From Pseudomonadota bacterium (GTDB taxonomy: Bacteria > Desulfobacterota > Desulfobacteria > Desulfobacterales > Desulfobacteraceae): a DNA stretch of 60,748 nt. The position numbers were made by a program, and so were the translations under genes. Below, piece after piece: positions 54,557 through 60,748 of the stretch. Where the stretch lies: contig JAHJLN010000049.1 of assembly GCA_018821715.1 (NCBI GenBank), positions 1-60,748 of the forward strand. The letters are read 5' to 3'. The notes beneath the pieces were generated by a model that was not told the origin of the DNA, did no database searches, and saw only the letters and a program-made list of their open reading frames with translations. Numbering within the stretch: position 1 is the first letter of the stretch; the number at the start of each line of letters is the position of its first letter.

Positions 54557-56553
54557 CGCTTATTTCAAGGGGGCTGACATTTGCCCGGCTCTGTCTGTTT
54601 TCAGTCCTGATTTTTGTTTCTCTGGCAAGTCTTTCCGGGATGTTTCTGGTTTTTTATATTGCAAAGGATCTTCCAAAGCTGCCGTCGCCTTTAAGCAGAA
54701 TTATTGAAACGCCCCAGACCCAGATTTTTGCCTCAACCGGACAGGTGCTGGTCACCCTTGGAGAAAGAAAGACCATTCCTTTGAACATGGTGTCCCAGGA
54801 TTTTATCAATGCAATTCTTGCAACAGAAGACCATCTGTTTTTTGAGCATCGCGGGATCAATAAGTTAAGGACCTTAAAAGCACTTTACGTGACACTTTTT
54901 AAACCCGGTAAGGTTCAGGGGGCATCCACCATTACCCAGCAGCTTGCAAAAAATCTGTTTTTCAGTTTTGAAAAAACATATGCAAGAAAAGTCAAGGAAC
55001 TGCTTGTTGCTCTGCAGATTGAGACCTCCAATACAAAGGAGGAAATTTTGCATGCCTATATCAACCAGATCCACTTTGGCGCAGGGGCTCAAGGTGTTGA
55101 AAAGGCTGCAAGGGTATTTTTCGGAAAATCTGCACTTGATTTAAGCCTGCCCGAGGCCGCACTTCTGGCAGGTCTGCCGAAATCGCCCACCAATTATAAT
55201 CCTTACAGACACTATGACCGGGCGTTAAAAAGACGGGAAGTTGTCTTGAAAAGAATGGCACAAGTGGGTCTCATATCTGATCTTGAAGCCCGCCAGGCCA
55301 TGCTGATAAAACCAGAACTTTACCAAGAACAATCCGACTCAAGAACCGGCAGTTATTTTTTAGATGCACTGATAAACGAGTTGATCCAAACCTATGGGGA
55401 AGATGTCGTCTATCACGGCGGTATCAAGGTGTTTGCAACGATAGATACTCGACTTCAATCCTATGCTCAGGAATCTGTGAAAAACGGCCTTGAAAGGCTT
55501 GACGTCATGATGGGGATCAAGAATGAGACCTTGGATCACCCCCAGGGAGCCCTTGTGGCCATTGATGCAGGTTCAGGTGCCGTAAAAGCCATGGTAGGCG
55601 GCAAGGATTATTATCAAAGCGAATTCAACAGGGCCATGAAAAGCAGACGGCAGCCGGGAAGCGGTTTTAAACCGTTTGTATATTATACTGCCTTTAAAGA
55701 GTTAGGATTCCATCCTGCAACTCTCATGACGGACAAACCCATCATCATAAAGGTAAAAGGGACACCAGACTGGGAACCTGATAATTTCAACCATATTTTT
55801 TCAGGAGATATGATTTTAAAAAAGGCCCTGACCCATTCTGTGAATACAATTTCAGCTCAGCTTGTTGAAAAAACCGGTCCTATAGCAGTTAACCAGACAG
55901 CTAAAACCTGTGGTATCAAGAGCCCGTTAGACGATGTATATTCTGTGGCCTTGGGCACTTCAAGTGTGACACCCTTTGAAATGGCATCTGCATATGCAGT
56001 TTTTGCAACCCTTGGTGTCCGGCATGACCCTTTTCTTTTCTGGCGGGTGGAAGATGCATTCGGCAGAATTATTTTTGAGCACATTGTTCAGGAAAAAAGA
56101 GTGCTTGAACCCTCTACTGCCTACCAACTGGTGGATATGATGAAATCAGTTATTGAACAAGGATCTGCAAAAACCATCCGGCAACTGGGATTCAATCGGC
56201 CTGCTGCCGGGAAAACCGGCACGACGGACAGCTATAATGATGCTTGGTTTACAGGGTTTACACCAACGTTGTGCACCTCGGTCTGGACTGGTTTTGACAA
56301 GAAGAGAAAAATGATTGATGTTCATAATGTCGGCATTACCGGGGGCAAAATTGCCGCACCGATCTGGGCTGAGTTTATGATGAATGCCTTGAAATCAGAA
56401 CCTGAAAGAGATTTCCCCATTCCGGATAATATCCGGTTTGAAACCGTGGATACGGCAACAGGGTGTAACGCAACAGATGAAAACAAGGCTGCTGAGGTTT
56501 TAACCGTCCCGTTAAAATCCGGACAACGATTGTGCGAAAAAGAGGAACAATGA
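54553..56553 (+). CDS. Class A penicillin-binding protein (PBP1A-type)
   Basis: A 666-residue bifunctional wall synthase. After a membrane anchor (about 10-40), the GT51 glycosyltransferase has EDHLFFEHRG, GASTITQQLAKNLFFS, KVKELLVALQIE and LLAGLPKSPTNYNP. The transpeptidase has the SxxK motif in QPGSGFKP, SVN in THSVNTISAQ, and the KTGTT box in AAGKTGTTDSYNDAWF. It polymerises glycan strands and cross-links stems. It is shorter than E. coli PBP1A (850). Start is TTG 54553, overlapping the preceding stop; the SPOR gene overlaps its own stop by four bases. Confidence 0.93.
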   Translation: MTLISRGLTFARLCLFSVLIFVSLASLSGMFLVFYIAKDLPKLPSPLSRIIETPQTQIFASTGQVLVTLGERKTIPLNMVSQDFINAILATEDHLFFEHRGINKLRTLKALYVTLFKPGKVQGASTITQQLAKNLFFSFEKTYARKVKELLVALQIETSNTKEEILHAYINQIHFGAGAQGVEKAARVFFGKSALDLSLPEAALLAGLPKSPTNYNPYRHYDRALKRREVVLKRMAQVGLISDLEARQAMLIKPELYQEQSDSRTGSYFLDALINELIQTYGEDVVYHGGIKVFATIDTRLQSYAQESVKNGLERLDVMMGIKNETLDHPQGALVAIDAGSGAVKAMVGGKDYYQSEFNRAMKSRRQPGSGFKPFVYYTAFKELGFHPATLMTDKPIIIKVKGTPDWEPDNFNHIFSGDMILKKALTHSVNTISAQLVEKTGPIAVNQTAKTCGIKSPLDDVYSVALGTSSVTPFEMASAYAVFATLGVRHDPFLFWRVEDAFGRIIFEHIVQEKRVLEPSTAYQLVDMMKSVIEQGSAKTIRQLGFNRPAAGKTGTTDSYNDAWFTGFTPTLCTSVWTGFDKKRKMIDVHNVGITGGKIAAPIWAEFMMNALKSEPERDFPIPDNIRFETVDTATGCNATDENKAAEVLTVPLKSGQRLCEKEEQ

Positions 56554-57821
56554 TCTGGATTTTGAGACATATCAGCGTACACCTGTGGATCGCCACTCTC
56601 ATTACCCTGCCGGTTTGTTTTTATATCATGCCGTGGCTCACACGGCTTTTTCCCGGGATCAATCCTGTCATCACAGGCGTTGTAATCTTTTCAGGTGTGG
56701 GGATTGTGATCGGCTTTTTAATGGATGTCACAGCAAAAAAAGCTGTGATAAATTTGATTAAAGAAGGCCAGACCTGGGAGAGGTCAGGGATTCTCAATAA
56801 GGCTGAAAAAAATTATATCAATGCAGTAAGGATTTTTGATACCTTTCTTCTCTGGCCGTTTTCCGCCAAAAAAACAGCTCAGAAAATTTTCAGAGCCATT
56901 GCTGAATTTAAACTGAACACAACGACTGAAAATCAAAATTTCAAATTAATTTCAGCAAGTTATCTAAAGATGAATCCTGAGGATGTTGATATCGCACAGC
57001 TCTGGCTTAAGCAGCTGAGACAATCGACCCTGGTTTCATCAGTTGATCAGGAGGTCTTATCACTTCTGGCTGAAACACATTATACCCATCAAAAAATATC
57101 AGCTTTATTGGTCGATATTTTTCTTGGGTTGGAAAGAAAAGATTTTACAGCAATAAAACTTTATCAACAGGTGCTTAGCCACCCGGTGTCGGAAAAACGG
57201 TACGCCAAAAAAATTGAAGATATAATGGGTCCTCCTGATCAAACCATTCAAAAACAAGTTTCGTTTTTCCAACCTGAAAGGCCTCCTGTTATCCCAGTAA
57301 AGAAGTTTGAGATCACAAAAAAGATACAATCAATACCTAAACACCTTATTTCTTATTTAAAACGATCAGGGGCCTTTTTGGGGTCTGTTTTAAGTTTTTT
57401 GATCTTATCTGTGTCAAAGGGTTACGCCTATATAAAAGAACATGAAAAGATCCGATTCTATTTAAAGGCGGGTTTCCTTTTAATTGTTTCGATCTGGCTT
57501 GCGTTTTTCATGATCAGCACGGTGTCCCACATCTTTAAATCAAGGGCAATTGAAAAGGAAAAGGTAAAATTAGAAATTCAGGTGCCCAAACCGTTTACCA
57601 TACAGGTCGCAGCATATTTAACCCAGAAACATGCTGACCGGTATGTTGATCGGTTAAAGAAAAAAGGGATTGATGCAACGGTTAAAAAGGTGGCTGGCGG
57701 TGGAAAAACCTGGTTTGTGATCCGGGTATCTGAATTCATTGATAAAAAAAGTGCAACAGAATACGGCCAGAAACTAAAGAAAGAAAAGATTATAGATGAT
57801 TTTTTTGTGAACAATAAATAA
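56550..57821 (+). CDS. Membrane protein with C-terminal SPOR domain
   Basis: A 423-residue protein from ATG 56550, which overlaps the PBP stop (ATGA) and has GAGGAA upstream; an earlier GTG at 56532 is less likely. Membrane segments lie near the start (about 6-30, 37-58) and at about 306-330. Between them is a soluble region with helices (possibly TPR-like, 70-200). The C-terminal ~75 residues are a SPOR domain (FTIQVAAYLTQKHADRYVDRL; FVIRVSEFIDKKSATEYGQKL), which binds denuded glycan at the septum. It fits a division or wall role next to the PBP. Confidence 0.85.
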   Translation: MIWILRHISVHLWIATLITLPVCFYIMPWLTRLFPGINPVITGVVIFSGVGIVIGFLMDVTAKKAVINLIKEGQTWERSGILNKAEKNYINAVRIFDTFLLWPFSAKKTAQKIFRAIAEFKLNTTTENQNFKLISASYLKMNPEDVDIAQLWLKQLRQSTLVSSVDQEVLSLLAETHYTHQKISALLVDIFLGLERKDFTAIKLYQQVLSHPVSEKRYAKKIEDIMGPPDQTIQKQVSFFQPERPPVIPVKKFEITKKIQSIPKHLISYLKRSGAFLGSVLSFLILSVSKGYAYIKEHEKIRFYLKAGFLLIVSIWLAFFMISTVSHIFKSRAIEKEKVKLEIQVPKPFTIQVAAYLTQKHADRYVDRLKKKGIDATVKKVAGGGKTWFVIRVSEFIDKKSATEYGQKLKKEKIIDDFFVNNK

Positions 57822-57918
57822 ATGGTTTCCGGCAAAAAAGAGCGGATGGTTTAAAATCAAGCTGTTCTCTGCCGGGTATTATGGGGTATCCAATTATCAT
57901 CTTATCAAGCAACTCACG

Positions 57919-58533
57919 CTATAAATTGATGACTTTGTCCGCCAGTTGCATGGCGGTGACAATGTCCAGCATATTGGTTGTTTCACCGATTTTCTTTTCA
58001 TCCATCAACCCCAGGTGGGTCAGGCATGCGCCGCAGACAAGGATACCGATGCCGGATTGTTCAAGGGTTTTGAGTTCTTCAAGGATGGCTGAGTTTTTTG
58101 TGGAAAATTTTACACCGTGGTTGACAAAAACGATTCGCCAGAGGTCGTGCCCCATTTCATTCAAGGTTTTGAAAAAATTGACCATCAGTTTTTGACCCAG
58201 TTCGTCATCTCCTTTGCCGATAGTTTGAGAAGAAATCATTAAAAGAATTTTTTGATTGTCTGATAATGTTTTTCCTTTTTTTTGTTCTGAGGCAGGGCTG
58301 AGTTTTTTTGCTTTTTTTGAATCTCTTTGGCCGGAAACAGTCGAAGTGATGCCGTCAGAGTCAACAGACACATCAAACCCATTAAAATTTAAGAATCGGC
58401 TTACATTCTCCACAGCAGCATCGTTGTCAACAATGACATCGATCATGGTAACTGCTTCTTTTTCAAGCGCTTGTTTCGTTTTCAGCACTGGTGCCGGACA
58501 TTGAAGTGTTCTGCAGTCAATTTTTTTTGTCAT
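57919..58533 (-). CDS. yedF: YedF: TusA-like domain fused to DsrE-like domain
   Basis: A 204-residue protein. Residues 1-75 are a TusA fold with the sulfur-carrier Cys in RTLQCPAPVLKTKQ. Residues 95-204 are a DsrE-like domain: KILLMISSQTIGKGDDELGQKLMVNFFKTL, then VNHGVKF and a CGACLTHLG motif holding Cys residues. This order and length match YedF, tied to selenium metabolism in many anaerobes; sulfate reducers also use TusA/DsrE proteins in sulfur trafficking. It is minus-strand, convergent with the SPOR gene. Whether it carries sulfur or selenium cannot be told here. Confidence 0.85.
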   Translation of the reverse strand: MTKKIDCRTLQCPAPVLKTKQALEKEAVTMIDVIVDNDAAVENVSRFLNFNGFDVSVDSDGITSTVSGQRDSKKAKKLSPASEQKKGKTLSDNQKILLMISSQTIGKGDDELGQKLMVNFFKTLNEMGHDLWRIVFVNHGVKFSTKNSAILEELKTLEQSGIGILVCGACLTHLGLMDEKKIGETTNMLDIVTAMQLADKVINL

Positions 58534-58665
58534 GGTCTCTTCCCTTTTTGAGCGATTAAAATGATAGTGTAAAAAGACTTCAACACTAAGTCAAATAGCT
58601 ATATTATATATAAATTTTAATTGCCATTGAAAATACGGATAATAAATGAGAAAAAGAGGTTCTTA

Positions 58666-58678
58666 TTTGACAGTCAAA
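58666..58678. promoter_or_regulatory. 13-bp palindrome TTTGAC/GTCAAA with a nearby repeat
   Basis: TTTGAC, one base, GTCAAA, perfect. The same TTTGACAG recurs 23 bases later at 58689-58696, which also offers a TTGACA box for the next plus-strand gene. A regulator could bind both between the divergent yedF and small-protein genes. Confidence 0.35.
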
Positions 58679-58766
58679 GCTAAAACTGTTTGACAGCCAG
58701 GGCCTTATATGACAATACTTTTACTGAACTTCAGTAACAAAAATGGTTAAAAAAAGGAGAGACAAC

Positions 58767-59063
58767 ATGGTCATTATTTCAAATGTTACTTACCCCCCTG
58801 AAGGTACGAAAGAAATTGCAAAACGATATCTTAAGGCGCCTGTTCTGCCGGAATTTTTAAATAAAAAAGGGCCTTATGTCTCTTCCAGTATGACAGGCGG
58901 CATGAATTCCATCACTTTTTATGAACTGGATAATGACAGACTTGCAGAAGGGTTGAAAGCCATTGGTGAGAGTCTGGCCATCTATTTTGGTGTGCCCGGC
59001 TATAAATATGATCTTAAGCCATACTTTGAACTTGAAGAAGGATTGAGTATTCTTGGTTTGTAA
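58767..59063 (+). CDS. Small protein of unknown function
   Basis: A 98-residue soluble protein starting at ATG 58767, with AAAGGAGAG about nine bases upstream (an earlier in-frame ATG at 58743 lies before that site and is less likely). The sequence ends LAIYFGVPGYKYDLKPYFELEEGLSILGL and has an SSSMTGGMNSITFYEL block near the middle. I do not know the family. It is divergent from yedF and convergent with the YkgJ-type gene. Confidence 0.7.
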   Translation: MVIISNVTYPPEGTKEIAKRYLKAPVLPEFLNKKGPYVSSSMTGGMNSITFYELDNDRLAEGLKAIGESLAIYFGVPGYKYDLKPYFELEEGLSILGL

Positions 59064-59070
59064 TCATGGA

Positions 59071-59472
59071 TTATTTTTTTAATTCTTTTTTTGCCCAGGC
59101 GCAAATGGTCTCAAATGCCTTGAATTTCCATTTAAAAGGAAATTCAAGGCATTGTAAGGGCTTTACATTATGAATACAGCATCCTTTGGCGGTTAAAAAT
59201 ATACACTCGCCATTGTCTTTGTCAATTAATGAGAGTGTTTGCCGGTCTTTTGTAAGACGGGTATAGGTTTCAATGAATTGAAAGACATCCATATTCAAGT
59301 ATGATGCAATGATGTCCGGCTCGTTTTTTTTAAGTCTGACATATCCATCCTGCCTGCAGCAGGCACCACATCCCAGGCAGTTGAATTGTGACAGGTTCAA
59401 AAGTTTCATGCTGTTTAAATCAATTATGGTATCAAAATGTTGTGACGGATTACAATACCGGCAGCATATCAT
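59071..59472 (-). CDS. YkgJ-family cysteine cluster protein (small)
   Basis: A 133-residue protein with FNCLGCGACCRQDGYV and a later ECIFLTAKGCCIHNVKPLQCLEFP, the YkgJ pattern of Cys ligands for Fe-S or zinc. The start at 59472 has AAGGAA eight bases upstream and overlaps the end of lysA by 23 bases, so translation is probably coupled; a shorter form from ATG 59409 keeps the cluster but has no visible ribosome site. The extra N-terminus adds MICCRYC, which could hold another ligand. Confidence 0.78.
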   Translation of the reverse strand: MICCRYCNPSQHFDTIIDLNSMKLLNLSQFNCLGCGACCRQDGYVRLKKNEPDIIASYLNMDVFQFIETYTRLTKDRQTLSLIDKDNGECIFLTAKGCCIHNVKPLQCLEFPFKWKFKAFETICAWAKKELKK

Positions 59473-60685
59473 GACTTTCCTTGAGTATCAAGGCAATGAG
59501 CTCATCAGGGGTCAGCCGTTTCCTGGACAGCCGTATCTTTGTTTTTTCTACAACAACTTCGGCCGGCATGGGACGCAGATTATAAAAGCCGCCCATGGAA
59601 TAGCAGTATGCACCCGCATCATTGATGGAAAGAAGATCGCCCTCTCTTATTTTATTGACAAGCCGGTCCCTGGCAAACAGGTCACCTGTTTCACAAATAT
59701 TTCCGCAGATATCATATCTTATTTTTTCTCCATCTGGATTACTCAGATTGTCAATGTGATGATAGGCATCATAAAACATGGGCCGGATCAATTGAGGAAA
59801 TCCTGAATCAGTTCCGCAAATGGCCCTTTGTCGATTGTTCTTGATGGTATTTACTTCAACCAGAAGATGGCCTGCCTGGGCGGTAAGAAATTTTCCAGGC
59901 TCAAAATACAGCCCTAGTTTTTTTCCATACGCATCACAGAAATTTGAAAACAAAGAAACAATGTCATGGCCCATTGTTTTATAATCAATCGGTTGTTCAT
60001 CCGGGCTGTAGGGGATTTTAAAACCGCCACCGAAATCCATGAATTCAAGGTCTGGGAAATTGGTTTTTTTTGCAATGGACATCATGTTTTTCATGGCGGC
60101 TAAAATGGAGTCGGATTTGATAAGTCCTGAGCCCGTATGTTCATGGAGCCCTATTACTTTAAGGTTGTGTTCTTTTGTAATTCGGATGACCTGGTCCGTA
60201 TCTTCCAGGAGAATTCCGAATTTTGTCAGGTCACCACCTGTTTTGATTTTATCATGTTCACCATCCACGACATCTGGGTTGAATCTGATACAAACCCGGG
60301 TTCCTGGATATTTTTTGGCATATTTTTCAAGACGGGACAATGATCCGATATTCATAAGGACACCGGTTTTCATAACCACATCGACTTCAGCATCTTTCAT
60401 GTTGTTTGCCGTATAAATGATCTGTGACGGTTTAAAACCGCACTTCAAGGCCAAGGAAAGGTCTCCCGGACTTACGGCATCAATGAAGGCGCCCAATGAT
60501 TTCATGGTGTTTAGTATGGCCGTGTTATAGTTGGCTTTCATGGCATAGCAGATCCTTAAATCAGGCCATGGGAAAGCCGCCTTAAAATAGTTGTATTTGG
60601 ATTTTATCAGATCCAGATTATAGACATATGTCGGGGTTCCATATGTTTCGGCAATTTTTTTTAATAATTGATTTTCAAGTTTCAT
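59450..60685 (-). CDS. lysA: Diaminopimelate decarboxylase
   Basis: A 411-residue PLP enzyme, the last step of lysine synthesis. The alanine-racemase-type barrel has CYAMKANYN with the PLP Lys, GLHEHTGSGL, FMDFGGGFKIPY, LYFEPGKFL, and CGNICETGDLFARD with the catalytic Cys; AYCYSMGGFYNLRPMPAEVV closes the active site. I chose ATG 60685 with GGAG seven bases upstream; a TTG at 60697 would add four residues. A near-consensus promoter lies just upstream at the window edge. The cysteine-cluster gene overlaps its end. Confidence 0.94.
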   Translation of the reverse strand: MKLENQLLKKIAETYGTPTYVYNLDLIKSKYNYFKAAFPWPDLRICYAMKANYNTAILNTMKSLGAFIDAVSPGDLSLALKCGFKPSQIIYTANNMKDAEVDVVMKTGVLMNIGSLSRLEKYAKKYPGTRVCIRFNPDVVDGEHDKIKTGGDLTKFGILLEDTDQVIRITKEHNLKVIGLHEHTGSGLIKSDSILAAMKNMMSIAKKTNFPDLEFMDFGGGFKIPYSPDEQPIDYKTMGHDIVSLFSNFCDAYGKKLGLYFEPGKFLTAQAGHLLVEVNTIKNNRQRAICGTDSGFPQLIRPMFYDAYHHIDNLSNPDGEKIRYDICGNICETGDLFARDRLVNKIREGDLLSINDAGAYCYSMGGFYNLRPMPAEVVVEKTKIRLSRKRLTPDELIALILKESHDMLPVL

Positions 60686-60715
60686 AACTGTCTCCAAAAT
60701 TACTTTTATTCAGAT

Positions 60716-60743
60716 ATATTATCTTAATAAAAGGTATTGTCAA
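60716..60743 (-). promoter_or_regulatory. Near-consensus sigma-70 promoter for lysA
   Basis: On the minus strand: TTGACA (60743-60738), 16-base spacer, TAATAT (60721-60716). The start point would fall near 60709, leaving a leader of about 24 bases before lysA. Confidence 0.75.
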
Positions 60744-60748
60744 GAATA

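Noticed and set aside
1-60748. Search for CRISPR arrays, tRNA genes, insertion sequences and prophage genes
   Set aside because: No spaced direct repeats, cloverleaf-like stretches, transposase motifs or phage structural genes were seen by eye; a tool-based scan (tRNAscan, CRISPR finder, ISfinder) would settle this.

Overview
The window looks like a chromosomal segment of a sulfate-reducing Desulfobacterota bacterium, most likely of the Desulfobacteraceae/Desulfobacter type. The basis is an intact dissimilatory sulfite reductase locus (dsrA-dsrB-dsrD followed by a cobyrinate-diamide-synthase-like amidase, dsrN), a tetraheme cytochrome c3, an aldehyde:ferredoxin oxidoreductase with its MoaD/ThiS-like partner, and a YedF-type selenium/sulfur protein. 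Coding density is high and both strands are used. I saw no rRNA, tRNA, CRISPR array, insertion sequence or prophage.

Layout. 1-160: tail of orotate phosphoribosyltransferase. 391-2667: membrane hybrid histidine kinase. 2733-6432 (minus): SNF2 ATPase and SWIM zinc-finger protein. 6727-8795 (plus): AcsE-like methyltransferase, small membrane protein, TerC. 8960-11323 (plus): a 787-residue protein whose last ~285 residues line up with sigma-70 regions 1.2-4.2, behind ~480 residues I cannot place; this is the most interesting gene here. 11387-15869 (plus): RND efflux pair, followed directly by a fragment of cyclopropane fatty acid synthase. 16278-21116 (minus): C45-type hydrolase, an acyl-CoA synthetase pseudogene with a stop codon inside its AMP-binding motif, an EamA transporter and a MaoC-type protein, with a perfect 25-bp palindrome upstream. 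21579-22928 (plus): glutamate dehydrogenase. 22997-25392 (minus): an undescribed cupin / GalT-like / small-protein operon. 25572-29581: transporter, small proteins, a thioredoxin-HEAT fusion and a double-receiver diguanylate cyclase. 29712-33089 (plus): an endonuclease Q-UvrD helicase fusion. 33129-37089: lytic transglycosylase, GalU, cysteine-cluster protein and a DapA-family enzyme.

The energy-metabolism core spans 37293-45536: a TPR protein and an unknown 387-residue protein, then dsrABD-dsrN with a strong hairpin between dsrB and dsrD, then convergent cytochrome c3 and the Tat export genes. 45635-49562 (minus) carries an RhlE-type RNA helicase and the AOR/MoaD pair.

49867-57821 (plus) is a close-packed envelope and motility set: YggT, DivIVA-like, two PilT-type ATPases, a zinc-ribbon/receiver protein, an unknown membrane protein, a class A penicillin-binding protein and a SPOR protein. 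The end holds YedF, a small unknown protein, a YkgJ-type protein and lysA, the last with a near-consensus promoter at the window edge.

Functional themes are sulfite reduction and its cofactors (dsr, dsrN amidase, cytochrome c3, YedF), cell-wall building and remodelling (lysA, DapA family, PBP, lytic transglycosylase, SPOR, GalU), and nucleic-acid transactions (SNF2/SWIM, EndoQ-UvrD, RhlE, the sigma-like protein). All homology statements come from reading motifs and remembered families; no database search was run.
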